In this document: positions 8,438 through 17,305 of the stretch, piece by piece
Layout of the letters: the number at the start of each line of letters is the position of its first letter
Numbering within the stretch: the first letter of the stretch is position 1
Source: Cyclobacteriaceae bacterium
Lineage (GTDB): Bacteria; Bacteroidota; Bacteroidia; Cytophagales; Cyclobacteriaceae
Assembly (NCBI GenBank): GCA_028285445.1
Contig: JANQPQ010000056.1
Coordinates: 62,001 to 126,000 of the forward strand
Length of the DNA stretch: 64,000 nt
Direction: 5' to 3'
The notes under the pieces: model-generated
Told to the model about the DNA's origin: nothing
Database searches by the model: none
What the model saw: the letters and a program-made list of their open reading frames with translations, nothing else
Program-made: the position numbers and the translations under genes

Positions 8438-11029
8438 CTATTCTGTCCTTAGTAGATTACTGGCATTTACCCTGGCCGCGGAAATTACTCTAAATGCTAC
8501 AGTTGCAATACTTACCAAAAGCATCAGGGCAATGGCAATGATAAACAAACCGGGGCCCACAGCAATGTGATGTGCCCACATGGCAGACATCATGGCAGGA
8601 ATAAGGAAATAGGAAATGAGGGATCCCGCGATTATTCCCACGAACAACAGCACAATGTAATCACGGTTTATAACTCTAATAAGTGCCGGAATGGATGAGC
8701 CCAAAACCTTGCGTATACCGATCTCCTTCATTCGACCGGCGAGATTTAACGATATCAAAGAAAACAATCCAATTAGAGACATAATCACTGCTATTGAACC
8801 CATGAAAACGAAAAGCTTAAGAATTATGGTATTTACTATGGTGCCTTCATGGAGGGCATGTGATGCAGGATCGATGTCAAATTCCTGGTTTTGGAAAACC
8901 TCTTTCCAGGCTAGCTTAGTTTCTTCCTGAAGCGATGTAACATTAGCTGCATGAGTCCGGGCTATCAGGTATCTGAATTCCTGGGGTGCACTAAAGTTCA
9001 AAATCAAAGGTTGTAATTCGCTATTGAAAGTATCGAAATAGAAATCCTTCACTACGCCTACTACGAAGTGCTGAGCAGTATCTTGCAGTGTTACCTGTTT
9101 GCCAATTGGCGACACCCAGCCCATCCGCTTAACAAAACTCTCACTTACAATTACGCTCTGATCGTAGTCGCTTTGCAATTCACCGATGAAATCTCTACCA
9201 CTAACCAGATCAAGTTCAACAATGTCGATATAGTTCTCGCCAACGTTCATTTCTACCGCTTCAAACTCCACAGATTCAATCCTAACGCTAGTGGTATGGA
9301 ATCTGCGGCCAACGTGGTCACCAGCACCTGTGATGCCACTTACCTTAGGGTTTTGTCCTAATTTGGCTTTGAGCGGTGCATATTGCTCAGCCCCACCAAC
9401 CAATCTTACTACCACAGTTTCATCAGTGTCAAAACCCAGTTCAAGGTTATTTTGATAGTGGGCATTCTGTACAAAAAGTATACTCGATACCAGGGCCAAC
9501 ATAGAAAATCCAAGTTGGGCACCTAATAGTAGCTTAGATATCCTTCCCACTCCTTTTACCTGGGTCTCTCCTTTGAGTATCCCTGCTGGCTGGAACTTGC
9601 TTATATAAAATGCCGGATAGCTCCCGGCCATGATCCCAACCGTTACAATCATTATTGCCAGGAACAGAAAGAAGTCCCAGCCCTTATTCAAATCGATATC
9701 ATAGAAAGGAAGCAACTGGCCGTATTGCTCCACCAGAAAATTGGAAATGGGAATAGCCAATATCAATGCCAAAAGGCATATCGCCACGCTCTCGCCAATG
9801 AACTGAGCTATAATTTGACTTCTTCTTCCCCCCATTACCTTCCTAATGCCAATTTCTTTAAGTCTTTTGGCCGCTGAAGCGATAAAGGTGTTAACAAATG
9901 TAAATATGGTAACCAGCAAGATTAGCATCGATATTACGCCCGGAACAACATAAATTGGCCATGGCATTGCTTCCTTTAACGGGCTGCTAAGCTCATTGTC
10001 AGCAGCCCTGGCGGCCATGCCCTTGAGCGGATCAAGGTAGAACTCAATCGTTTGGCCAGGATGGTTAGCTGTTAACCTCTCCGCTGCTAATTCTGTAATG
10101 GATTGTGCGATTACCGATGTTGATTGGGATTCTCCAACAAGCAGAAATGTGGACAAATACTGGTTCCACTCGCCGGCATCTGGCTTGTAAACTTGTGACA
10201 GTCCATTCAAATTTGCCATGCCATTAAACCTGAAGCTGGAATTCAGTGGTAGGTCTTGAAAGATCACAGTTACCAAAAACTCCTTCTGCTGGCCCTGGTC
10301 GAGGTAGGTAATTGATTGGCCAATAGCGTTTTCATCTTGAAAATACTTGATGGCTGTGGCCCTGGTAATGCCAATTGCACTTGATTCCTTTAGAGATTCA
10401 ACCGAACCAGATAGCACGGGAAAGTTGAAGATACCCAGGAACTGATCATCGGCGAAACCAAGATGAAAATCAAAATAATCATCATCAAACCTTACTGTTC
10501 CTCTCTTAGATGCGTACTGGGTGACGGCATCAATACCTGCTATTTCTTTTAACTGCGGCCCCAACCCAATCGGTGTAACGGCAAAATTACTCTCGTCTAC
10601 GCCCTGGAATTGGAGATAATTTACCCGGTGAATTCTATCAATATTCCTTTGTTCCTCATCGTAGCTGGTGTTAAAACTGTAGTTCACATAAGTGGCCAAA
10701 CAACAAGCTAATGCAACACCTAACCCTACAACGTTGATGGAGGCATAGGTCCTGTTGCGTATGAAGCTCCTCCTTGTTACTTTAATATAATTGGCCATCA
10801 TCATAAATGGTCTGGATTTATAATGACGAGTAGCTGGGCGTACCACGGAAGGTCGTATTAGCGCGAGCACCTCCAAGGCATATATGCACTGCGCCAGAAA
10901 AGGCCCCTTCTTAACCCTGTTCTGTATAAATCCCTCGTAAAGATCGCCCGATATCTCCTCAAACAGTAGTGGGTCGCAATACCAGCGCAACAGGTTGATA
11001 AAAATCTTTAATGGTTTATTCTTTGTCAT
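8438..11029 (-). CDS. FtsX/MacB-type ABC transporter permease (orphan, PadR-linked)
   Basis: A large 863-residue permease built of two MacB-periplasmic-core plus FtsX units. The hallmark FtsX block appears twice: RLKEIGIRKVMGGRRSQI in the middle and RMKEIGIRKVLGSSIPAL near the end. The N-terminus carries a cytoplasmic prefix (FINLLRWYCDPLLFEEISGDLYEGF) shared with the three permeases at 41.6-49.4 kb. Start at ATG 11029 (MTKNKPLKIF); the longer frame to 11116 would overlap the PadR gene. No ATP-binding subunit lies nearby, so the ATPase partner, if any, is encoded elsewhere. The gene follows PadR by 13 bases, so PadR probably controls it. Confidence 0.85.
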   Translation of the reverse strand: MTKNKPLKIFINLLRWYCDPLLFEEISGDLYEGFIQNRVKKGPFLAQCIYALEVLALIRPSVVRPATRHYKSRPFMMMANYIKVTRRSFIRNRTYASINVVGLGVALACCLATYVNYSFNTSYDEEQRNIDRIHRVNYLQFQGVDESNFAVTPIGLGPQLKEIAGIDAVTQYASKRGTVRFDDDYFDFHLGFADDQFLGIFNFPVLSGSVESLKESSAIGITRATAIKYFQDENAIGQSITYLDQGQQKEFLVTVIFQDLPLNSSFRFNGMANLNGLSQVYKPDAGEWNQYLSTFLLVGESQSTSVIAQSITELAAERLTANHPGQTIEFYLDPLKGMAARAADNELSSPLKEAMPWPIYVVPGVISMLILLVTIFTFVNTFIASAAKRLKEIGIRKVMGGRRSQIIAQFIGESVAICLLALILAIPISNFLVEQYGQLLPFYDIDLNKGWDFFLFLAIMIVTVGIMAGSYPAFYISKFQPAGILKGETQVKGVGRISKLLLGAQLGFSMLALVSSILFVQNAHYQNNLELGFDTDETVVVRLVGGAEQYAPLKAKLGQNPKVSGITGAGDHVGRRFHTTSVRIESVEFEAVEMNVGENYIDIVELDLVSGRDFIGELQSDYDQSVIVSESFVKRMGWVSPIGKQVTLQDTAQHFVVGVVKDFYFDTFNSELQPLILNFSAPQEFRYLIARTHAANVTSLQEETKLAWKEVFQNQEFDIDPASHALHEGTIVNTIILKLFVFMGSIAVIMSLIGLFSLISLNLAGRMKEIGIRKVLGSSIPALIRVINRDYIVLLFVGIIAGSLISYFLIPAMMSAMWAHHIAVGPGLFIIAIALMLLVSIATVAFRVISAARVNASNLLRTE

Positions 11030-11042
11030 GTTCTCTGTAATG

Positions 11043-11372
11043 CTAATTGCCCTGAGTTGTTTGTGGAATAGCTGCCCAGAAGGCGTCTCGAATGCCTTTT
11101 GCCTCCTCCAGCACACTTCGGCCGTCCGGGGTTATTGTGTAGAGCCTTTTTCTCCTACCTCCTCTTTCCGCCGTAGCGCCACCCATAGCAGATTGTATGT
11201 AACCCTTTTCCTCAAGGCGGGTCAACGCGGAATGTAGTGCTCCTCGTGTGATCCATCTGCCAGCATGCTCATTGATCTTCTCCAGAATACTGGCTCCGTA
11301 GGCATCCTTATCTAAAAGCATAATGGCTAACAGTACAAGCTCTTGAAATTCTCCTAAGTATGTTCCTCTCAT
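11043..11372 (-). CDS. PadR-family transcriptional repressor
   Basis: A 110-residue PadR winged-helix regulator. Conserved blocks are YLGEFQELVLLAIMLLDKDAYG at the N-terminus, ITRGALHSALTRLEEKGYIQS as the recognition region, and GGRRKRLYTITPDGRSVLEEAK in the wing. The start is ATG 11372 (MRGTYLGEF); the open frame runs on to 11462 but that extension has no PadR similarity. It is immediately upstream of, and on the same strand as, the large permease, an arrangement repeated at 49.4 kb. A 21-base direct repeat lies just upstream of the start and may be its operator. Confidence 0.88.
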   Translation of the reverse strand: MRGTYLGEFQELVLLAIMLLDKDAYGASILEKINEHAGRWITRGALHSALTRLEEKGYIQSAMGGATAERGGRRKRLYTITPDGRSVLEEAKGIRDAFWAAIPQTTQGN

Positions 11373-11379
11373 GTCTATA

Positions 11380-11436
11380 TTTGTGCCGGAATTGAATACA
11401 ATATAAAAGTACGGATTAGTGCCGCAATTGGATGCA
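11380..11436 (-). promoter_or_regulatory. Two direct repeats upstream of padR
   Basis: Two 21-base segments, 11380-11400 and 11416-11436, match at 17 of 21 positions and share the core GTGCCG(G/C)AATTG. They are offset by 36 bases in the same orientation. The proximal copy starts 8 bases from the padR start codon. Position and spacing suggest an operator for PadR or another regulator; no binding is shown. Confidence 0.5.
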
Positions 11437-11589
11437 TAATCGCAGAAAATTTTGAAACTCAAGTATCAAATTTCCATTTTGAGCCTGTTGAGCAGTTTTT
11501 TTTGGGCTTGATATATAGCATATCCCCCAAATTGGGGAGTTGAGATTATGGCAACGTTATTACCTTTACCGAAATCAATCCCAACCCCT

Positions 11590-12429
11590 ATGAAAAAGAA
11601 TTTACCATTTATTAGTTTCTTACTCACCCTGATTTTGCTCTCTGCCTGTGGAGGTGAAAAATCAGCTGAAACTTCAGAAACCACTACTGACACTGCTCCC
11701 AATGTGGTAGGCGAAGAGGTTAGCTACCAGCTGGATACCCTTGAAATGAAAGGCTACCTGGCCTATGACGCCAGTAGTACTGAAAAAAGGCCCGGCGTAC
11801 TAGTTGTACATGAATGGTGGGGACACAATGACTATGCAAGAAAACGGGCAGACATGCTTGCTGAACTGGGTTATGTAGCCTTGGCAGTAGACATGTACGG
11901 AGATGGAAAGAATGCAGAGCACCCCCAAGATGCAGGCAAATTTGCCAGTGAAGCCCTATCGAGACGAGAAACTGCTCAGGCTCGATTTGAGCAGGCATTA
12001 AGCGTTCTAAAAGCCAATGCCAGCACAGATGTTGAGAAAATAGCTGCTATTGGTTACTGCTTTGGTGGGTCTGTTGTACTTGAAATGGCCCGAGCCGGAA
12101 TGGATCTTGATGGTGTTATTAGTTTCCACGGAGGCTTAAGCACAAGAACTCCTGCTGAAAAAGGGGTAATAACAGCCAAGGTACTTGTACACAATGGTGC
12201 TGATGATCCTTTTGTTCCTGCGCAACAAATAGAGGCTTTCAAGGCTGAAATGGACTCTGCCGCTGTTGATTATGAGTTCGTTTCTCATGAAGGAGCTACA
12301 CACTCATTCACCAACCCTGATTCTGACACTAACGGAGAGAAATTCGGGATGCCACTAGCATACAATGCTGCGGCAGACAGCTCTTCATGGGCCAGCACTC
12401 AGGCCTTTTTCAGAGAGATATTTAACTAG
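11590..12429 (+). CDS. Dienelactone hydrolase family lipoprotein
   Basis: Predicted alpha/beta hydrolase of the dienelactone hydrolase family, 279 residues. Start at ATG 11590 gives the lipoprotein signal MKKNLPFISFLLTLILLSAC. The nucleophile elbow is GYCFGG, with Cys in place of Ser as is usual for this family. The acid is in NGADDPFVP and the histidine in GATHSF. The block VVHEWWGHNDYARKRADMLAELGYVALAVDMYG is characteristic. As a lipoprotein it acts in the periplasm, unlike the cytoplasmic chlorocatechol-pathway enzymes, so the substrate is probably a different lactone or ester. It is monocistronic and convergent with the acyl-CoA synthetase gene. Confidence 0.88.
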   Translation: MKKNLPFISFLLTLILLSACGGEKSAETSETTTDTAPNVVGEEVSYQLDTLEMKGYLAYDASSTEKRPGVLVVHEWWGHNDYARKRADMLAELGYVALAVDMYGDGKNAEHPQDAGKFASEALSRRETAQARFEQALSVLKANASTDVEKIAAIGYCFGGSVVLEMARAGMDLDGVISFHGGLSTRTPAEKGVITAKVLVHNGADDPFVPAQQIEAFKAEMDSAAVDYEFVSHEGATHSFTNPDSDTNGEKFGMPLAYNAAADSSSWASTQAFFREIFN

Positions 12430-12447
12430 AGATTAGTTTCAAGTTTG

Positions 12448-12482
12448 AAGTTTCAAGTAGACGTTTGCTCCACTTGAAACTT
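12448..12482. terminator. Inverted repeat between convergent genes
   Basis: Perfect 11-bp arms AAGTTTCAAGT (12448-12458) and ACTTGAAACTT (12472-12482) are separated by 13 bases, in the 73-base gap between the convergent dienelactone hydrolase and acyl-CoA synthetase genes. Related fragments (TTTCAAGTTTGAAG just before, CTACTTGG after) make the patch mildly repetitive. It is probably a transcription terminator, although the stem is AT-rich. Confidence 0.55.
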
Positions 12483-12502
12483 TCTACTTGGGGCATTTAA
12501 GG

Positions 12503-14272
12503 CTACTTTCCCGCTATTTTCTCTTTATAGAGCTTATCAATTTCCTTCTGGTAGCGCTCTATTACTAAACTGCGCTTAGGCTTTAGCGTATTAGAAAGTA
12601 GTCCAGAATCCAGTGTCCATTCTTCGTGAAGCAGAATGAAACCACGCACTTTTTCATGGTTAGATAAACCATCGTTCAAACTTTCAATTTCCTCTTCTAT
12701 TTTTGCAATCACCTTGATGTTGAGGGCCATATATTGAGCGCTGGTCCAGTGAATGTCCTCCTCTACGGCCCAAATCTCCAGCATCTCAAAAGCTGGATAA
12801 ATCAAAGCGGTAAGAAAGGGCCTTTGGAAACCAACCACCAGCAATTGGTCTATATAATCTGACTTTTTATAGTGGTTTTCAACAAATTGCGGGGCGATGT
12901 ATTTGCCGGTTGAAGTCTTAAAGATGTCCTTCTTTCTATCTGAAATATAGAGGAAGCGTTCTTTCAGATACCCAATATCCCCCGTGTGCAACCATCTATC
13001 CGCTGTAAGCACCTCATCGGTGGCATCCTTGTTTTCATAATACCCCAACATGACATTTGGGCCCTTAACCATGATTTCTCCTTCACCTACTTCATTTGGG
13101 TTATCAATTCTCACCTGTACTCCTGGCAATGGCAGTCCTACTGACTCGAACTTATACATACCTGGATTAAATCTGTTAACTGTAACGACCGGGGAAGTCT
13201 CGGTTAAACCGTAGCCTTCTCTAATTGGAACTCCTGCTGCGGCAAACATCTGGGCCAGCTTTGGATTAAGATGGGCACCTCCCACTACAATACCTTTAAG
13301 CTTTCCTCCAAGCTCTTTTCTAAACCTCCTGAAAATCAGCTTTCTACTAACAAATACTTTGAACCAAAATGGAAAATCCAATCTGGATCTTCTACCGTAG
13401 CTTAGCCCCAAACTCAAGGCCCAATTCAATAGGTTCTTACCTAACCAACCTTGTTTGGATCTGGTTTCTGCAACTTGCGCATACATCTTCTCTATAATGC
13501 GGGGAACTGCACTAAAAAAGTCTGGCCTTATCACCTTAAAACTTGGTCTCACTTCAGCAATTTCTCCGGGAAGGTATATAGTTACCCCTAGCGCCAGATA
13601 GGAGTATATCAGCGTTCTCTCGAAAGCATGACTATAAGGAAGAAAGCTCATCACATTTGCTTTAGCATCGAGTGGTATAAGCGGAACGATGGCCGTAACA
13701 TTACTCATTATATTTTGGTGACTAAGCATTACGCCCTTTGGAATACCGGTAGTTCCCGACGTGTAGATGATCGTAGAAAGAGCCTCTGGATCGATTTGCT
13801 GGCCACTTCCCTCCGACTCTACCTCTTCCACATCCTCCAAATGCCGATTAAGGCTTGTCTCCCCTTTCCCATAAAGATGAATGACTGCAGCGCTGCCGTG
13901 GCCATTCGGAAAGTATTTGACTACTTCCTCTTCACCTTTAAAAAAGCAAACCCTAGCTTCTGATTCGGTGAGAATGTAATCGAATTGGCTTTCCTGGCTA
14001 CCACTATGAGCCATCACCGTAATAGCTCCCAAAGACTGTACCGCAAGATCCAGGCAGATCCAATCAGCAGTAGCCAGCTCCGGCATCATTATTACTCTAT
14101 CTCCCGGCTTAACATCTATCTGTTGCAAAAAGGCAACCAGCAGTTTTACTCTTTTCCAGCAATCATTCACTGTATACCTCTTCCAACCATTGTTGATTTT
14201 ATCCACCAAGGCCGGTTCTTCACCACCACGCTGCTGTCTAAGAGTCAAAATATCAAATGTACACTGCAGCAT
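12503..14272 (-). CDS. Long-chain acyl-CoA synthetase (AMP-binding)
   Basis: Predicted ATP-dependent fatty acid-CoA ligase, 589 residues, of the eukaryotic-like FAA1 type common in Bacteroidota. The P-loop-like AMP-binding signature YTSGTTGIPKG is at residues 170-180. The fatty-acyl/AMP motif YGLTETSP, the HTGDIGYLKE block and DRKKDIFKTSTGKYIAP follow in the expected order. It activates fatty acids in the cytoplasm or at the inner membrane face for beta-oxidation or lipid synthesis. The alpha/beta hydrolase gene lies 5 bases upstream on the same strand, so the two probably form an operon in which the hydrolase could release the fatty acid. Confidence 0.92.
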   Translation of the reverse strand: MLQCTFDILTLRQQRGGEEPALVDKINNGWKRYTVNDCWKRVKLLVAFLQQIDVKPGDRVIMMPELATADWICLDLAVQSLGAITVMAHSGSQESQFDYILTESEARVCFFKGEEEVVKYFPNGHGSAAVIHLYGKGETSLNRHLEDVEEVESEGSGQQIDPEALSTIIYTSGTTGIPKGVMLSHQNIMSNVTAIVPLIPLDAKANVMSFLPYSHAFERTLIYSYLALGVTIYLPGEIAEVRPSFKVIRPDFFSAVPRIIEKMYAQVAETRSKQGWLGKNLLNWALSLGLSYGRRSRLDFPFWFKVFVSRKLIFRRFRKELGGKLKGIVVGGAHLNPKLAQMFAAAGVPIREGYGLTETSPVVTVNRFNPGMYKFESVGLPLPGVQVRIDNPNEVGEGEIMVKGPNVMLGYYENKDATDEVLTADRWLHTGDIGYLKERFLYISDRKKDIFKTSTGKYIAPQFVENHYKKSDYIDQLLVVGFQRPFLTALIYPAFEMLEIWAVEEDIHWTSAQYMALNIKVIAKIEEEIESLNDGLSNHEKVRGFILLHEEWTLDSGLLSNTLKPKRSLVIERYQKEIDKLYKEKIAGK

Positions 14273-14277
14273 ATGCT

Positions 14278-15081
14278 CTAAACTAAAACTGGCTTTCGAT
14301 CTAAAAGGTCGTATAGAATCTCGTGGTAGGCCGGAAACTCCGTGAGGTTGTTGTGGCCTGCTTCCTCAATCACATGAAGGTTAATACTTTCAGGCCCAAT
14401 CTCTGTCAGTTTACGACTGTGCCTTATTGAAATTAGCCGGTCCTTATCGCCATGTAGGATATGAATATTACAGGCCACCTGCTTGATGAACTGGTCGGTA
14501 CGAATATGATATCTTAATAACAGCTTAATAGGCATCCATGGAGCCCAGGATCTGATATAGTGGAAGAAGCTGAAATAGGGAGAGTCAAGGATAAGTAAAC
14601 TGGGATTGTTCCAGGAGGCAATTCTCGTTGCTATGCCTGAGCCCAGGGATCTGCCATAGATAATAATTTGATCTTCAGGATATTGGCTGGCCAGCCACTT
14701 GTAAATCTGCTGTGAATCATTGTATAGCTTATTCTCAGTGCGCTTGCCAGAGCTCTTTCCAAATCCTCTATAATCCATCATAAAAAAATCGTAGCCATTA
14801 CTAATGAAATCCTTAGAAAATTTAGCCCACCCCTTAATACTTCTGGAATTGCCCTTGAAATAATAAATGACACCACGACTGTTGGGTACTTTAAAAAGCA
14901 CAGAGCTGATGATTCCTCCATCTTCCATTTCGAATGTTTTCTCCTCAAACTCAAAAGGGTATTCAAAGTCGAAGTGTGACGGGAGTATCTCTGGCCTGAA
15001 GAAGAAAAAGTGTTGAAAAAAGTAGAAAAATAAGAGAAGGCCAATGTACAGGCTGGCGGCTATGATCAAGGCTTCTGGCAT
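14278..15081 (-). CDS. Membrane-anchored alpha/beta hydrolase (BEM46-like)
   Basis: A 267-residue alpha/beta hydrolase with an N-terminal uncleaved membrane helix (residues ~5-27, ALIIAASLYIGLLLFFYFFQ). Catalytic triad candidates are Ser in YGRSLGSG, Asp in LHGDKDRLI and His in EEAGHNNL. The block DYRGFGKSSGKR is typical of the BEM46/ABHD13-type group, which are putative lipid or palmitoyl esterases. It sits 5 bases upstream of the acyl-CoA synthetase gene, so an acyl-ester hydrolase feeding CoA activation is a reasonable inference. Confidence 0.82.
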   Translation of the reverse strand: MPEALIIAASLYIGLLLFFYFFQHFFFFRPEILPSHFDFEYPFEFEEKTFEMEDGGIISSVLFKVPNSRGVIYYFKGNSRSIKGWAKFSKDFISNGYDFFMMDYRGFGKSSGKRTENKLYNDSQQIYKWLASQYPEDQIIIYGRSLGSGIATRIASWNNPSLLILDSPYFSFFHYIRSWAPWMPIKLLLRYHIRTDQFIKQVACNIHILHGDKDRLISIRHSRKLTEIGPESINLHVIEEAGHNNLTEFPAYHEILYDLLDRKPVLV

Positions 15082-15114
15082 GGATTGTTACCCCAAGAGA
15101 TAAACTGAATATAA

Positions 15115-15145
15115 GCATTATTGGCAATTTGCCAATGCCTAATGC
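15115..15145 (-). terminator. Hairpin, possible terminator
   Basis: A perfect 8-bp palindromic core (ATTGGCAA / TTGCCAAT, 15120-15136) is flanked by outer arms GCATT and AATGC with a small bulge. It lies in the 85-base gap after the HExxH lipoprotein gene. There is no clear T tract, so termination is uncertain. Confidence 0.35.
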
Positions 15146-15166
15146 AGCCTCGCTAGTGCCCCGCTA

Positions 15167-16090
15167 TCATCGCAAACTCTCTTCAATCTGGCTCCACTGC
15201 TCTTTCGGTAGATATTTCTTCGCCAGATCTAACACTCCATCCGGCCCCTTGCTAATGATAGCTTGTAATGAGCGGCTATCACCGTTTGCTTCTTGCATCA
15301 TCCAGATAGCCACCGGCATGGCACCCCATTTTTTGGGCACGGGCCCATGGGAAAGCCTATGGTGAAGAGAGTCCTTTTCAGCTTCTGTTGGGTTTAGATT
15401 TTCATGGATAGCAACCAGCCTGCTGGTAAACACAGGGGTTAAGTCGGCCATTAAGTCTTCAGTACGTTGGGGCAATTTATCATCTATTGGAAACCATCGT
15501 TTGTTGAGCGAACGATACATACCTATACCTTCATAAAGGCATTCCCACAATATGCTGTCTTTGAATGTCTGAGGTCTTAGTGCATGTTCGCGGGCCCATT
15601 GCTTATGAACCAAGTGGGTAAACTCATGAGCAAACAATCTGTCGATTAAGTTATCATTTCCTTGCTTGCTCGCCGGACCATAAACACGGCCCAGGGCGGT
15701 TAGGTCAAAGCAAACCGTGTTGAGCTGATAAGTAAAACCATCATTGTTGCCAAGGTATCCCAGCAACACAAAAACCGTGTCGGCTATTTGCACATTTGTG
15801 AATGGAACTTCCAGGGAATCTTTATAACTACTCCAAATCGGTAACCTGGATTCTATCATGTGAACCCAGCCCTGCTCCAGTGAATCCAATGGTCTTTCAA
15901 TTTGGCTAAGGGAGTCAAGAAATTGCTGGCTATGCCTTCTTTGCAAAGCATTCAACCAATCCTGCGAAATTCTATTATTGTCAATCCCCAGCTTTATAAG
16001 CGTTGCATCCCGGGGAGGTTTTTGCTGGTCTTCGCCAGCACAGCTCAAGAGGAAAATAGCAACAACAAAAAGCAATGATTGGATATTCAC
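15167..16090 (-). CDS. Zincin-like (HExxH) lipoprotein
   Basis: A 307-residue lipoprotein with signal MNIQSLLFVVAIFLLSC. The zinc motif HEFTH occurs in RLFAHEFTHLVHKQW near residue 154, and a candidate third ligand follows about 30 residues later in ECLYEGIGMY (Glu). This is the gluzincin pattern HExxH...E, so a periplasm- or outer-membrane-anchored metalloprotease is likely. I cannot assign it to a named peptidase family with confidence; DUF2268- or DUF5700-type proteins have a similar layout. The gene stands alone on the minus strand, with ordinary composition. Confidence 0.65.
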   Translation of the reverse strand: MNIQSLLFVVAIFLLSCAGEDQQKPPRDATLIKLGIDNNRISQDWLNALQRRHSQQFLDSLSQIERPLDSLEQGWVHMIESRLPIWSSYKDSLEVPFTNVQIADTVFVLLGYLGNNDGFTYQLNTVCFDLTALGRVYGPASKQGNDNLIDRLFAHEFTHLVHKQWAREHALRPQTFKDSILWECLYEGIGMYRSLNKRWFPIDDKLPQRTEDLMADLTPVFTSRLVAIHENLNPTEAEKDSLHHRLSHGPVPKKWGAMPVAIWMMQEANGDSRSLQAIISKGPDGVLDLAKKYLPKEQWSQIEESLR

Positions 16091-16164
16091 TGTTTTAGTT
16101 GTTGGTTAAGTGTTGTAAAACGTAGGGATTGGTAAATAGGTTTTATGGGACTTGCCAGATTGGC

Positions 16165-16386
16165 TCACTTCCTTAGCTGCCAAAAAATTACCCCGAGCAA
16201 ACCACCACCTACAATCATACCATCTGCAATAGTTACCATATGACTTCCCATGTAGAAGAACTCTCTTTCGTAGAGTAATATACCCGTGGTCCAGCCAATA
16301 ATTCGCATAATTAGGAATGCCAGTAGAATTCCATAAATTGGAAAAAGCTTAGGCTGCAGATAACGATGGACACCTCTCCTGCTCAT
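16165..16386 (-). CDS. Small two-helix membrane protein
   Basis: A ~73-residue unrecognised protein with two hydrophobic helices (IYGILLAFLIMRIIGWTTGI and MIVGGGLLGVIFWQL). The ATG at 16386 gives MSRRGVHRY; a GTG six bases further upstream is possible. It is transcribed divergently from the DksA/TraR-like gene with only about 30 bases between start codons, so the two promoters must overlap. Function unknown. Confidence 0.6.
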   Translation of the reverse strand: MSRRGVHRYLQPKLFPIYGILLAFLIMRIIGWTTGILLYEREFFYMGSHMVTIADGMIVGGGLLGVIFWQLRK

Positions 16387-16416
16387 GGCCACTAAAATAG
16401 CGAATGAAGATATAAG

Positions 16417-16746
16417 ATGAACAAAAAGCAGCTTTCAGAAATAGAAGACAGAATCAATGAAGAGATTGCAAAAACTGAAAAGCTAATTGTTGACTATAAG
16501 GAGATGACCAAGCCTATTGCTCCTGAAAATGCTATTGGCAGAATATCCCGGATGGACGCCATCAACAACAAAAGTGTGGCGGAAGCTGCTTTACACCAAG
16601 CTGAAGACAAACTTGGCAAGTTGAAGCTGATGCTTACTCAAATTGATAAGGAGGGTTTTGGCATCTGTGCCAAATGCAAGCAACCCATCCCCATTGGTCG
16701 AATTCTGCTAATGCCTCACAGCAGGTTTTGCGTGAATTGCGCTTAG
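16417..16746 (+). CDS. DksA/TraR-family C4 zinc-finger protein
   Basis: A 109-residue protein with an N-terminal coiled-coil (residues ~1-85) and a C-terminal four-Cys zinc finger, CAKC at about residues 88-91 and CVNC at about 105-108, ending directly after the finger. This is the DksA/TraR architecture, whose members insert a coiled coil into the RNA polymerase secondary channel and modulate transcription with ppGpp. Between the coils it has GRISRMDAINN, which overlaps the expected tip with its acidic residue. It is shorter than E. coli DksA (151 residues), in the range of TraR-like and DksA2-like proteins. Confidence 0.85.
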   Translation: MNKKQLSEIEDRINEEIAKTEKLIVDYKEMTKPIAPENAIGRISRMDAINNKSVAEAALHQAEDKLGKLKLMLTQIDKEGFGICAKCKQPIPIGRILLMPHSRFCVNCA

Positions 16747-16771
16747 AGACCTGCACAATACTTACCGAGGC

Positions 16772-17263
16772 TTAATATGTTTCAGGATTTTCAATAAAAC
16801 CAAGCCTAAGTTGATAGAGCTCAAATAGAAAAGTGCCCGTGTCCTCCATGAAAATCCTTGTGATTAATTTGTGCGGGCTAATAGGAGAACCAATCGGGGT
16901 AACCACCACCGGCAGATTAAAAAAGAAACTCGATTCATCCTCTAAATCTATAGACCATCTACTGTTAGGCAAATTACTCCTGAGCGTCTCCCCTATATAG
17001 GATATAATAGCATCCAAAGCCTGGTTGTTGTCCGGCTCGGCTAGGGAATCGTTGCTAAAATTGCTCAGCACATACTTTTCTATTTCATTCAATGATGGTG
17101 GGCTATAATCCAACTTATCAGCAAAATCGATATTGCTCTCCTCTTTCCATCTATCACATCTATCATCAATAAACGTAATCCATTCTGTAAAAATTTCTTC
17201 CTTTAGTTCTCTCTCTTCCTTCTTCATGTTCAATAATTCCGGGTCAACATTATACTTCTGCAA
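16772..17263 (-). CDS. Hypothetical acidic protein
   Basis: An unrecognised 163-residue soluble protein without signal peptide or membrane helix. The N-terminus is helical and highly charged (KKEERELKEEIFTEWITFIDD). The C-terminal half looks like an alpha/beta domain (FFFNLPVVVTPIGSPISPHKLITRIFMEDTGTFLFELYQLRLGF). An internal ATG (MKKEERELKEE, residue 13) is an alternative start. It is convergent with the DksA-like gene, and the next gene upstream (a secreted protein) is on the same strand 43 bases away. Confidence 0.55.
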   Translation of the reverse strand: MQKYNVDPELLNMKKEERELKEEIFTEWITFIDDRCDRWKEESNIDFADKLDYSPPSLNEIEKYVLSNFSNDSLAEPDNNQALDAIISYIGETLRSNLPNSRWSIDLEDESSFFFNLPVVVTPIGSPISPHKLITRIFMEDTGTFLFELYQLRLGFIENPETY

Positions 17264-17305
17264 TTTCCCGGAATTTGATGAACATCTAAAATTATAGGCA
17301 AGAAA

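Noticed and set aside
11030..11116. Extension of the first orphan permease to 11116
   Set aside because: It would overlap the padR coding end, and MTKNKPLKIF at 11029 matches the start position of the other permease prefixes.
11373..11462. N-terminal extension of the first PadR to 11462
   Set aside because: The extra 30 residues do not fit PadR proteins and overlap the direct-repeat control region; MRGTYLGEF at 11372 matches family starts.
11466..11702. Minus-strand 78-codon frame between padR and the dienelactone hydrolase
   Set aside because: It overlaps the hydrolase signal peptide in antisense and has no domain; the region more likely holds the promoters of both divergent genes.
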